This document shows, piece after piece, positions 6,444 to 14,339 of a stretch of DNA of 28,466 bases. The notes under the pieces were generated by a model. That model saw nothing but the letters and a program-made list of their open reading frames with translations. It did no database searches and had not been told where the DNA came from. The position numbers and the translations under genes were made by a program. The stretch's first letter is position 1; each line of letters begins with the position of its first letter. The DNA is from Oscillospiraceae bacterium (GTDB taxonomy: Bacteria; Bacillota; Clostridia; Oscillospirales; Ruminococcaceae), in assembly GCA_020024215.1 (NCBI GenBank), contig JAHHUC010000022.1, positions 1 to 28,466 on the forward strand, read 5' to 3'.

Positions 6444-7898
6444 ATGTTTGATATCAAAGACGAGAGAAACCTTACGATGCTCACGGACTTTTATGAGCTT
6501 ACCATGGCAAACGGCTATATGGTAAAGGGCATAGGAGAAAAAGAAGTTGTATTCGATATGTTCTTCAGAAAAATACCCGACAACGGCGGCTACGCCATTG
6601 CAGCAGGTCTTCAGCAGCTTATCGAATACATCAAAAATCTTTCCTTTTCCAAGGAGGATGTAAATTTTTTAAGATCCAAGCATATGTTCAGCGAGGAATT
6701 TCTCTCCTATCTTGAAAGCTTCAAATTCACTTGCGACATCTGGGCCATAAAGGAGGGAACACCTGTCTTTCCAAAAGAGCCTATCGTGGTTGTCAAGGGC
6801 CCTGCCATGCAGGCACAGCTTATTGAGACAATGGTGCTTTTGACCATCAACCATCAGACTCTTATAGCCACAAAGGCAAACAGAATTTCCCGCGCAGCGC
6901 AGGGAAGGCCTGTTATGGAATTCGGCTCAAGGCGAGCACAGAGCTATGATGCTGCCATGCTGGGCGCAAGAAGCGCCTTTATAGGCGGCTGCTCCTCCAC
7001 AGCCTGCGTCATAGCCGACCAATATTACAGCATACCGGCTGTCGGTACAATGGCACATTCCTGGGTGCAGATATTTGACGATGAATATGAGGCCTTTAAG
7101 GCATATGCAGAAACCTACCCCGAAAGCTGCACGCTTCTTGTGGATACATATGATGTTTTAAAAAGCGGAATGCCCAACGCCATAAGGGTGTTTGACGAGG
7201 TTTTAAAGCCTATGGGCATACATCCTGCCGGAGTGAGGATAGATTCCGGTGACATTGCATATCTTTCAAAGAAAATGCGGAAAATGCTGGATGATGCAGG
7301 CTATCCTGAATGTAAGATCGTCGCCTCAAATGCGCTGGATGAATACATAATCCGGGATCTCATTCTTCAGGGCGCTCAGGTGGATTCCTTCGGAGTGGGA
7401 GAAAATTTAATAACCTCGCGCTCGGAGCCTGTTTTCGGCGGAGTTTACAAGCTGTCGGCGGTAGAGCAGGACGGAATCATGACACCTAAAATAAAGATTT
7501 CCGAATCCAGCGAAAAGATAACAACCCCCGGATTTAAAAATCTCTATCGGCTCTTTGACAAAAAGACAGACAAGGCCATTGCAGATTACATCTGCCTGAG
7601 AGAGGAAGAAATAAATGAGGATGAGCCTCTTGTCATATTCGATCCCGATGCAGTCTGGAAGCACAAAAAGCTGACGGATTATAAGGCAGAGTGCCTTTTG
7701 GAAAGAATATGCGACAGGGGAAAAATTGTCTACACCTCCCCTTCCTTAAAGGATATAAGGGAATTCTGCCGCCAGCAGGTATCTCTTATGTGGGATGAGC
7801 TTTTGAGATTTGAAAACCCCCACAGATATTATGTTGACCTCTCGGACAAGCTTTGGAATTTAAAGCATACACTTTTGGAGGAAAACAGCTACAAATAG
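6444..7898 (+). CDS. pncB: Nicotinate phosphoribosyltransferase
   Basis: This cytoplasmic enzyme joins nicotinate and phosphoribosyl pyrophosphate, with ATP, to make nicotinate mononucleotide, the first step of NAD salvage from nicotinate. The 484-residue product fits the longer Firmicutes form. Family motifs seen in order: MLTDFYELTMANGYM at 12-26, EFGSRRAQSYDAAMLGARSA near 156-175, GTMAHSW (with the conserved His) near 202-208, VRIDSGDIAYL near 267-277, SNALDEY, and FGVGENLITS near 325-334. The start at 6444 is preceded by GAGGT at a normal distance. It is second in a two-gene unit after orf5897. Confidence 0.95.
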   Translation: MFDIKDERNLTMLTDFYELTMANGYMVKGIGEKEVVFDMFFRKIPDNGGYAIAAGLQQLIEYIKNLSFSKEDVNFLRSKHMFSEEFLSYLESFKFTCDIWAIKEGTPVFPKEPIVVVKGPAMQAQLIETMVLLTINHQTLIATKANRISRAAQGRPVMEFGSRRAQSYDAAMLGARSAFIGGCSSTACVIADQYYSIPAVGTMAHSWVQIFDDEYEAFKAYAETYPESCTLLVDTYDVLKSGMPNAIRVFDEVLKPMGIHPAGVRIDSGDIAYLSKKMRKMLDDAGYPECKIVASNALDEYIIRDLILQGAQVDSFGVGENLITSRSEPVFGGVYKLSAVEQDGIMTPKIKISESSEKITTPGFKNLYRLFDKKTDKAIADYICLREEEINEDEPLVIFDPDAVWKHKKLTDYKAECLLERICDRGKIVYTSPSLKDIREFCRQQVSLMWDELLRFENPHRYYVDLSDKLWNLKHTLLEENSYK

Positions 7899-7908
7899 AA
7901 AAAATTAT

Positions 7909-7931
7909 GCCCTCCCTTATTTTGGGAGGGC
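7909..7931 (+). terminator. GC-rich hairpin after pncB (possible terminator)
   Basis: A perfect 8-bp stem, GCCCTCCC with GGGAGGGC, and a 7-base loop, 10 bases after the pncB stop. No T run follows on the plus strand; instead an A-rich run precedes it, giving ATTTTTTC on the minus strand. It may stop pncB transcription inefficiently, stabilise the 3' end, or block antisense transcription. recO starts 37 bases later. Confidence 0.5.
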
Positions 7932-7968
7932 GTTATCCGATTGAGAAATTTTAAAAAGGAGGGGCAAA

Positions 7969-8706
7969 ATGAATATCACAACTGATGCTGTTGTTGTAAA
8001 AACAAAAAACATAGGCAGCGACAGATGTGTGTGGCTTCTTACAAAAAATTTGGGCGTAATAAGCATATATCTTAAAGGCGCCGGCTCTGTAAGGTCAAAA
8101 TTTGCCTCCTCCACACAGCTTTTTTCCTGCGGTGAGGCTGTGCTTTTTAAAAACAGGGACAGGTATTCCTTAAATTCCTTTGATGTGACAGACACCCACT
8201 TCAAGCTTCAGGGCGACCTTTTGAAGCTGTCGCTCGCCTCCTATCTGTGCGAAGCCATGTGCGATGTATCCTCTATGGGGGAAAACACCGAGGAATATCT
8301 TCCGCTTTTAAAAAATGCGCTGTATCTTATCGAAAAGGGAGAAAAGCCGCCTGCTCTCATAAAGGCGGTTTTTGAAATGCGCCTGATGGTGCTTTCCGGC
8401 TTTATGCCCGATATTGTAAATTGCAGCAGCTGCAGTCAGGTGCTTCCAAAGGAAATATATTTTTTGGCAGAGGACGGCATCTGCCTTTGCGAAAAATGCC
8501 ACAAGGAGCAAGATGGGGGCTTTTTCCTGCCCTCAGCTGTGGTCAGCTCCTTAAGACACATTATATTTTCAGACAGCAAAAAAATATTTTCCTTCAGCAT
8601 AAAAGCTGAAAATCTCAAAATATTATCCGGCTTCTGCCAGTTTTATTTTCTTCATCATCTGGGAAGAGGCTTTAAAACTCTGGAATTTTACCAAAGCCTC
8701 TTATAA
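7969..8706 (+). CDS. recO: DNA repair protein RecO
   Basis: RecO binds single-stranded DNA and works with RecR (and RecF) to load RecA at gaps. The 245-residue length is normal. The N-terminal OB-fold region starts with TDAVVVKTKNIGSDRCVWLLT and contains the typical YLKGAGSVRSK segment near 42-52. The C-terminal part has a four-cysteine zinc site at C152, C155, C174 and C177. AAAAAGGAGGGG precedes the ATG. mutS2 follows 50 bases later on the same strand, making a small repair gene pair, with no clear promoter between them. Confidence 0.95.
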   Translation: MNITTDAVVVKTKNIGSDRCVWLLTKNLGVISIYLKGAGSVRSKFASSTQLFSCGEAVLFKNRDRYSLNSFDVTDTHFKLQGDLLKLSLASYLCEAMCDVSSMGENTEEYLPLLKNALYLIEKGEKPPALIKAVFEMRLMVLSGFMPDIVNCSSCSQVLPKEIYFLAEDGICLCEKCHKEQDGGFFLPSAVVSSLRHIIFSDSKKIFSFSIKAENLKILSGFCQFYFLHHLGRGFKTLEFYQSLL

Positions 8707-8755
8707 ACTCTTCAGCCGGATTTTTTCACAGCCTTCATAAAGAAAAGGAGATTTT

Positions 8756-11131
8756 ATGACAGACCAAAAATATCTGGATATTTTGGAATATCCCATCATA
8801 TTGCAGGAGCTTTCAAGCTGCGCCGTATCAGAGGACGCAAAGGAAAAAGCTCTCAGACTTTACCCCTATGACAACATATATGAGGCAAAAAATGAGCTTT
8901 CTCTCACGCTGGGGGCAAATTCTCTTTCCACAAGCTACGGCTATCCCCCGATAGAAAAAACAGAAAACTGTGCCATATATCTTAACAGGGCTTCAATGGG
9001 CGGAAGCCTCTCCTTAAAGGAGCTTCTTTCTGTTGAAAGGGTTTTAAAAACCATGCGCCGGACATATGAATACAGAAAGGAGGCAGAGGGCGAAAACGAT
9101 TTGGACACACTGTTTTCCTGTCTTTATATAAACAAGGAGCTGGAAAAAAAGCTTTCAGATTCCATCGCCTCAGAAGATCAGCTGGATGAAAACGCCTCCC
9201 CTGCCCTCTCTGAAATAGTAAAGAAGATCCGCCATGCCCAGATGGAGGTAAGAAGCCGGCTCGACAGCATGATAAGATCCCACACATATCAGAAATATCT
9301 TCAGGAGCCTATTGTCACCATAAGGGACGGCAGGTTCTGCGTGCCTGTAAAGCAGGAATACAGAAGTGAGATAAAGGGCCTTGTCCACGACACCTCCTCC
9401 TCCGGCGCATCTCTTTTTATAGAGCCTGCCGCCGTGGTTGAAATGAACAACGAAATAAGGATATTGGAGAGCAAAAAGGAAATTGAAGAGGCGAGGATAA
9501 TAGCTGCGCTCTCTGCACTTTGTGCAAATGTAAAGGAGGAGATAATGCGCGGCTATGACGCTCTTACACATCTGGATTTTGCCTTTGCAAAATCCAAGCT
9601 GGCAGATAAGATGAGAGCCAATCCCCCGATTCTTACAGAAAAAGGCGGCACAAACCTAAAAAAGGCAAGGCACCCCTTCATTTCTCCCGAAAAGGCTGTG
9701 CCCATAGATATATCTGTTGGAAACGAATATGACACTCTGGTCATAACAGGCCCTAATACAGGCGGAAAAACAGTAGCTATAAAGACTATGGGGCTTCTTT
9801 CACTTATGGCAGCCTCCGGTCTTATGATTCCTGCCTCAACCGAAAGCACTGTCAGGATATACAAAAGGATTTTTGCCGACATAGGGGATGAGCAGTCCAT
9901 CGAGCAAAGCCTTTCCACCTTTTCCTCCCACATGAAGAACATAATATCCATTGTTCAAAATGCAGATGAGGATTCCCTTGTGATACTCGATGAGCTGGGC
10001 GCAGGCACCGACCCTGTGGAGGGAGCAGCCCTGGCCATCTCCATAATCGAGAATTTAAGAGGGGCAGGTGCATTTGTGCTTGCCACCACCCACTATCCCG
10101 AAATAAAGCTGTATGCGCTTAAAACAGACAGGGTGCAGAACGCAGGATGTGAATTTGATGTTGCGTCGCTGCGCCCCACCTACCGGCTTTTGACGGGAAT
10201 ACCCGGAAAATCCAACGCCTTTTTGATAAGCGAAAAGCTGGGGCTTCCTCAAAAAATTATAGAGGAATCCAAAAGCCTTATAGATTCCGGAAGCATGAGA
10301 TTTGAAGATGTTATAGGAAATCTTGAGGAAATGAGAATCCATCTGGAAAAGGAAAAGAAGGAGACAGAGGCATTGAAAGCTGAGGCCCTCAGGATAAGAG
10401 ACGATGCCCAAAGAGAGAAAAATCAGCTGATCTCCGAATTGAAAAAACAGCAGGAAAGAGAAAAGCAAAGCGCTCTCAGCGCCATTGAAGAGGCAAAGAG
10501 CTATGCCGAGCTGCTGTTTGAGGAGATGGAGGGCATCAAAAAGGAGAAGGATGCGGAAAACTTCTCAAGGCTGCTTAATGCTTCAAAGGCAGAATACAGC
10601 AAAAAAATGAGGGAATTGGAGGGCAGGGCTGACCCTGTAAGGGAAAATTCCTCAAAGAAAAAGCTGCAGAGGCCTTTGCAGAAGGGCGATATAGTATTCA
10701 TAGAATCGCTGGGCAAGGAGGGACTTGTAATAAGCAATCCTCAAGGCGACAGGGTTCAGGTTCAGGCAGGGGTTATAAAGACCACAGTATCCATAAATGA
10801 TGTGACCTTGGGCGAAAAGAAAAAGGAAAAGAAAAAAAGCGAGGGAAAGGTTACAAGAACAGGCGTTGCCTCCTCTTACACCAAGGATGCCATGACAGAG
10901 ATATCCCTTTTGGGAATGGATTCCATAGAGGCTGTTATGGCACTGGATCACTTTATAGATCAGGCTGTGCTTATGAAGATACCCACCATAAGGATAGTTC
11001 ACGGCAAGGGAACAGGAGTTCTGCGTGCAGCTGTTGCAAAAAGGCTTAAAAGCCACAAGGCCATAAAGGAATACAGGCTTGGAAGGTACGGCGAGGGCGA
11101 GGACGGAGTTACCATAGCCACATTGAAATAG
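8756..11131 (+). CDS. mutS2: MutS2 family ATPase/endonuclease
   Basis: The 791-residue length matches MutS2. The MutS-type core and clamp helices come first. The ATPase has Walker A GPNTGGKT at 332-339 and a Walker B/D-loop ILDELGAGTDP around D412-E413. A long charged coiled coil spans about 515-620, followed by a KOW-like segment (QKGDIVFIESLGKEGLVI) and a C-terminal Smr domain from about 712. MutS2 acts on recombination intermediates and, in Bacillus, on collided ribosomes, rather than in mismatch repair. In this copy the Smr LDLRG motif is replaced by ISLLG (716-720), while HGKGTG (749-754) is kept. AAAGGAG precedes the ATG. It follows recO and precedes pyrH. Confidence 0.95.
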   Translation: MTDQKYLDILEYPIILQELSSCAVSEDAKEKALRLYPYDNIYEAKNELSLTLGANSLSTSYGYPPIEKTENCAIYLNRASMGGSLSLKELLSVERVLKTMRRTYEYRKEAEGENDLDTLFSCLYINKELEKKLSDSIASEDQLDENASPALSEIVKKIRHAQMEVRSRLDSMIRSHTYQKYLQEPIVTIRDGRFCVPVKQEYRSEIKGLVHDTSSSGASLFIEPAAVVEMNNEIRILESKKEIEEARIIAALSALCANVKEEIMRGYDALTHLDFAFAKSKLADKMRANPPILTEKGGTNLKKARHPFISPEKAVPIDISVGNEYDTLVITGPNTGGKTVAIKTMGLLSLMAASGLMIPASTESTVRIYKRIFADIGDEQSIEQSLSTFSSHMKNIISIVQNADEDSLVILDELGAGTDPVEGAALAISIIENLRGAGAFVLATTHYPEIKLYALKTDRVQNAGCEFDVASLRPTYRLLTGIPGKSNAFLISEKLGLPQKIIEESKSLIDSGSMRFEDVIGNLEEMRIHLEKEKKETEALKAEALRIRDDAQREKNQLISELKKQQEREKQSALSAIEEAKSYAELLFEEMEGIKKEKDAENFSRLLNASKAEYSKKMRELEGRADPVRENSSKKKLQRPLQKGDIVFIESLGKEGLVISNPQGDRVQVQAGVIKTTVSINDVTLGEKKKEKKKSEGKVTRTGVASSYTKDAMTEISLLGMDSIEAVMALDHFIDQAVLMKIPTIRIVHGKGTGVLRAAVAKRLKSHKAIKEYRLGRYGEGEDGVTIATLK

Positions 11132-11155
11132 AATCTTTTCTTTTATTCAATATTA

Positions 11156-11197
11156 CTTTACATTTATCTCTTTACATGAAAAGTCTTATAATGTAAA
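11156..11197 (+). promoter_or_regulatory. Candidate pyrH promoter with TTTACAT repeats
   Basis: A perfect TATAAT at 11187-11192 lies about 60 bases before pyrH, but no good -35 is found at 16-18 bases. Around it are two direct copies of CTTTACAT (11156-11163 and 11170-11177) and an inverted copy ATGTAAA (11191-11197). TTTACAT-N13-ATGTAAA is thus a perfect 7-bp palindrome overlapping the -10. This could be an operator; a weak -35 would fit an activated promoter. Confidence 0.4.
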
Positions 11198-11252
11198 ATA
11201 ACAGTGTATGGATATGCAATATTCCTTATAGAATATGAAAGGATGAAATAAA

Positions 11253-11969
11253 TTGGATATTAAATATAAAAGAGTGCTGCTTAAATTGTCAGGAGAGGCA
11301 CTTGCAGGCGGCTCCTCTAAGGGAATAAGCTATGACACCCTTCTTAACATCTGCACAGAGATTAAAAAATGTGTGGATTTGGGCGTACAGGTGGGCATAG
11401 TTGTAGGCGGCGGAAACTTCTGGAGGGGAAGAGAAACAGCCGACAGGATGGAGAGGACAAGGGCAGACAAAATCGGTATGCTTGCGACCATAATGAATTC
11501 CATCGCCCTCTCGGATGCCTTTGAAAAGGTGGGAGTTGAGGCGGTTGTGAGAACCTCTGTGGATATGATCTCCGTTGCAAAGAGATTTACGCGGGAGGAT
11601 TCTTTAAAAGACATGCAAAAAGGCAGGGTTGTGATCTTTGCAGGAGGCACAGGAAGCCCCTTCTTCTCAACAGATACAACAGCCGCACTAAGAGCTGCCG
11701 AGATATCTGCCGACTGCATACTGATGGCAAAGATGGTGGACGGAGTTTACGACAGCGACCCAAAATCAAACCCCAGCGCAAAAAGATATGACAGAATATC
11801 CTTCTCAGAAATTCTGCAAAAGGACCTTAAAGTTATTGATTCCACAGCATCTTCCATGTGCCGTGACAACAATACAGAGGTGTTTGTCTTTTCCCTCTCT
11901 GAGCCTGAGAATATTTTAAGGGCTGTTATGGGAGAAAATATAGGAACAGTATTAAAGGAGGAAAAATAG
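11253..11969 (+). CDS. pyrH: UMP kinase
   Basis: Bacterial-type uridylate kinase of the amino-acid-kinase fold, phosphorylating UMP to UDP with ATP. The start is TTG at 11253 after AAAGGATG, giving 238 residues and the family N-terminus (KRVLLKLSGEAL). Further motifs are GGGNFWRG near residues 51-58, the TDTTAALRAAEI segment, and the late DNNTEVFVFSL. In Bacillus pyrH normally follows rpsB and tsf; here mutS2 is upstream and those genes are absent. frr begins 2 bases after the stop, so the two are cotranscribed. Confidence 0.96.
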   Translation: MDIKYKRVLLKLSGEALAGGSSKGISYDTLLNICTEIKKCVDLGVQVGIVVGGGNFWRGRETADRMERTRADKIGMLATIMNSIALSDAFEKVGVEAVVRTSVDMISVAKRFTREDSLKDMQKGRVVIFAGGTGSPFFSTDTTAALRAAEISADCILMAKMVDGVYDSDPKSNPSAKRYDRISFSEILQKDLKVIDSTASSMCRDNNTEVFVFSLSEPENILRAVMGENIGTVLKEEK

Positions 11970-11971
11970 AT

Positions 11972-12526
11972 ATGAACGCTTTTACCAAGGAATATGAGGC
12001 AAAAATGACCAAAACCATCGAGTCTTTGCAAAGGGAATATCAGTCCATAAGGGCAGGCAGAGCAAACCCCTCCATTTTAGACAGGGTATCCGTTCTCTAT
12101 TATGACGTGCCCACACCCATAAATCAGCTTGCCGCCGTATCTGTTACAGAGGCAAGGACTCTCACCATTTCCCCCTGGGACAAAACAACGCTTAAGGCTA
12201 TCGAAAAGGCTATTCAGGCATCTGATGTGGGAATAAATCCCCAAAATGACGGAAGCTGCCTGAGGCTTCTCTTCCCGCCTCTTACCGAGGAGAGAAGAAA
12301 GGAGCTGTGCAAACAGGTTGCCAAGCTGGGAGAGGATGCCAAGATTGCCATCCGCTCCATAAGAAGAGACGCCAACGATAAGCTCAAGGCAAAGAAAAAA
12401 TCTGCCGAGCTTCCTGAGGACACCATAAAGGATTTGGAAAAGGAAATTCAGGATGTTACCGACAGGTTCTGCAAGGACATTGACAGCATGAGCCAGACAA
12501 AGGAACAGGAAATCATGTCTATCTAG
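11972..12526 (+). CDS. frr: Ribosome recycling factor
   Basis: With EF-G, it splits post-termination ribosomes. The 184-residue length is standard. The conserved REYQSIRAGRANPSILDRV segment (about 21-39) and the hinge-adjacent SPWDKTTLKAIEKAI are present, and the C-terminal helix IRRDANDKLK is intact. AGGAGG near the end of pyrH precedes the ATG, and the genes are 2 bases apart. A candidate terminator follows before uppS. Confidence 0.97.
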   Translation: MNAFTKEYEAKMTKTIESLQREYQSIRAGRANPSILDRVSVLYYDVPTPINQLAAVSVTEARTLTISPWDKTTLKAIEKAIQASDVGINPQNDGSCLRLLFPPLTEERRKELCKQVAKLGEDAKIAIRSIRRDANDKLKAKKKSAELPEDTIKDLEKEIQDVTDRFCKDIDSMSQTKEQEIMSI

Positions 12527-12560
12527 GCGCCCTTTGCTCTTCTTGTTGTAATTTTATAAA

Positions 12561-12614
12561 AAAGCCGGAAGGCATAAAATATTCAAGCTTTGGAACAAGT
12601 CTCCGGTTTTCTTA
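12561..12614 (+). terminator. Candidate terminator after frr
   Basis: AAAGCCGGA (12561-12569) pairs with TCCGGTTTT (12602-12610), with one G-U pair, across a 32-base loop, followed by a short T-rich tail. The long loop makes it a weaker candidate, so partial read-through into uppS is likely. Confidence 0.4.
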
Positions 12615-12642
12615 CTTAATCTAGCAGAAAAAGGAGGGCATC

Positions 12643-13383
12643 ATGCTCTCCTTTAGACATATTGGAGGATATATGGACAATTCTTGCAAAATGCCCCGTC
12701 ACATAGCAATCATTTTGGACGGAAACGGCAGATGGGCAGAACAAAGAGGCCTGCCCCGCTTCAAAGGTCATTCAAAGGGCTCTGAAACAGTCAGAGAGAT
12801 TGTTGATCACTGCGACAAAATCGGAATAGAATATATTACGCTCTACGCCTTTTCAACCGAAAACTGGAAAAGGCCCAAGGAAGAAGTGGACGAAATAATG
12901 CGTCTTTTGAGAAAATATCTGGATGAGCTTAGCAAATATGCCGACAAAAACGCAAAAATAACTGTTTTGGGTGAGACAGAAGGGCTTCCCTCCGATATAA
13001 GAGGAAAGATCATGGAGGCAACTGAAAACACAAGAAACAACACCGGCATAAAGGTGAACATTGCGCTCAATTACGGCGGCAGGCAGGAAATCACAAATGC
13101 CGCAAAAAGAATTGCAGCACTTGTAAAAAGAGGTGAGCTGGAGCCTGAGGACATAACAGAAAATCTTTTTGAAAAATTCCTCTACACCAAGGATATGCCC
13201 TCCCCTGACATAATTTTAAGGCCGGGAAGGGAAAAAAGGATATCCAATTTTCTTCTTTGGCAGGGAGCTTATTCCGAGCTTATTTTTGAGGATATTCTCT
13301 GGCCGGATTATACAAAGGAAGATTTAGACAGAGCGATAGATGATTTTAAACACAGAAATCGCCGTTACGGAGGAGTGAAATAA
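12643..13383 (+). CDS. uppS: Undecaprenyl diphosphate synthase (cis-prenyltransferase)
   Basis: It condenses isopentenyl diphosphate units onto farnesyl diphosphate to make the C55 lipid carrier for peptidoglycan. Key parts are HIAIILDGNGRWA (catalytic Asp), the GHSKGSETV segment, YAFSTENW and FLLWQGAYSELIF. The usual RTGGE/RTSGE before R-x-SNFLLWQ reads RPGRE at about residues 193-197. The conserved Arg, Glu and following Arg remain, but a small residue has become Arg. Two starts are possible: ATG 12643 after AAAAGGAGGG (chosen, 246 residues) and ATG 12673 after TTGGAGG (236 residues, closer spacing). cdsA begins directly after its stop codon. Confidence 0.95.
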   Translation: MLSFRHIGGYMDNSCKMPRHIAIILDGNGRWAEQRGLPRFKGHSKGSETVREIVDHCDKIGIEYITLYAFSTENWKRPKEEVDEIMRLLRKYLDELSKYADKNAKITVLGETEGLPSDIRGKIMEATENTRNNTGIKVNIALNYGGRQEITNAAKRIAALVKRGELEPEDITENLFEKFLYTKDMPSPDIILRPGREKRISNFLLWQGAYSELIFEDILWPDYTKEDLDRAIDDFKHRNRRYGGVK

Positions 13384-14223
13384 GTGAAAACCCGCATTAT
13401 CTCCGCCCTTATAGGTCTGGCGGTGCTGTTTGTTGTAATAATGAACTTCGATTCAATCTTTTTGAATTTTGCCGTAGCTGTCGTGATTATAATAGCCATT
13501 GACGAGCTTTTGGGAGCCTCAAAGCTTAAGGGCAATAAGCCTATATGCATTGTAACCTATCTTTTCGGCGCCACGCTTCCCTTTTTGAAGCTCAGCCTTT
13601 TTGAGGATAAAATTCCGCTTATAATTTTTGCCTTTGTGTTTCTCATAATGCTTATAATGCTCAAATATCACACAGAGCTGAGCATTGTCAATGTGGGCTT
13701 TACCATAGCCTTCACAATAGCCATATCACTGTCCGGAACCTGCCTTGTCTATATGCGTGACCTATATGGAAAGAATATAGGTCTTTATGCAGTTGTAGTC
13801 ATACTGACAGGTGCCTGGATGAGCGACACAGGGGCTTATTTTACCGGTGTGTTTTTCGGAAAACACAAGCTTGCCCCGCTAATAAGCCCGAAAAAAACTG
13901 TTGAGGGCGCAGCAGGCGGAGTTGTTGTCTGTGTTGTAAGCGAGGTGCTTTTTTCCTTTCTCTATGTGCTTATCTTAGAAAAATTCAAAGTAAGTCTTTC
14001 TGTGGATTATGCTGCACTTGCCCTGCTCTCCCCTGTCATCTCACTTGTTTCCATAGTGGGCGATCTTTCTGCATCCATCATAAAAAGACAATCCGGAATA
14101 AAGGATTTTGGAAAAATCATGCCCGGGCACGGCGGTATATTGGATAGATTCGATTCTGTCCTCATGGTTATACCCGTTGTTTACATCATCTTTTCCATAC
14201 ACCCTCTGATAACAGCGCTTTAA
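13384..14223 (+). CDS. cdsA: Phosphatidate cytidylyltransferase (CDP-diglyceride synthase)
   Basis: This integral membrane enzyme makes CDP-diacylglycerol from phosphatidate and CTP for phospholipid synthesis. The start is GTG at 13384, immediately after the uppS stop, with GGAGGAG at the end of uppS; coupling is likely. The 279-residue product is highly hydrophobic with about seven or eight membrane helices. The CdsA signature is complete near the C-terminus: S-I-I-K-R, then KDFGKIMPGHGGILDRFDS with its paired acidic residues. Confidence 0.95.
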   Translation: MKTRIISALIGLAVLFVVIMNFDSIFLNFAVAVVIIIAIDELLGASKLKGNKPICIVTYLFGATLPFLKLSLFEDKIPLIIFAFVFLIMLIMLKYHTELSIVNVGFTIAFTIAISLSGTCLVYMRDLYGKNIGLYAVVVILTGAWMSDTGAYFTGVFFGKHKLAPLISPKKTVEGAAGGVVVCVVSEVLFSFLYVLILEKFKVSLSVDYAALALLSPVISLVSIVGDLSASIIKRQSGIKDFGKIMPGHGGILDRFDSVLMVIPVVYIIFSIHPLITAL

Positions 14224-14252
14224 GGTCTTTTTAAAGGGGAAGAGATGACTTT

Positions 14253-14281
14253 GCAAAAATTTCTGCATATTTTTGCTTTTT
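14253..14281 (+). terminator. Weak candidate terminator between cdsA and dxr
   Basis: GCAAAAAT (14253-14260) pairs with ATTTTTGC (14269-14276) around an 8-base loop and is followed by five T. The stem is AT-rich, so termination is probably partial. The 116-base gap is the largest inside the cdsA-to-sfsA array. Confidence 0.35.
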
Positions 14282-14339
14282 GATGTGTGTTTAAAGCGTG
14301 GTTTTGCCCTTAAAAAGGACTTATTAGGGAGGTTTTTGC

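Noticed and set aside
9170..10468. Minus-strand ORFs opposite mutS2
   Set aside because: Cysteine- and aromatic-rich translations of the antisense strand, without ribosome binding sites, overlapping an intact conserved gene.
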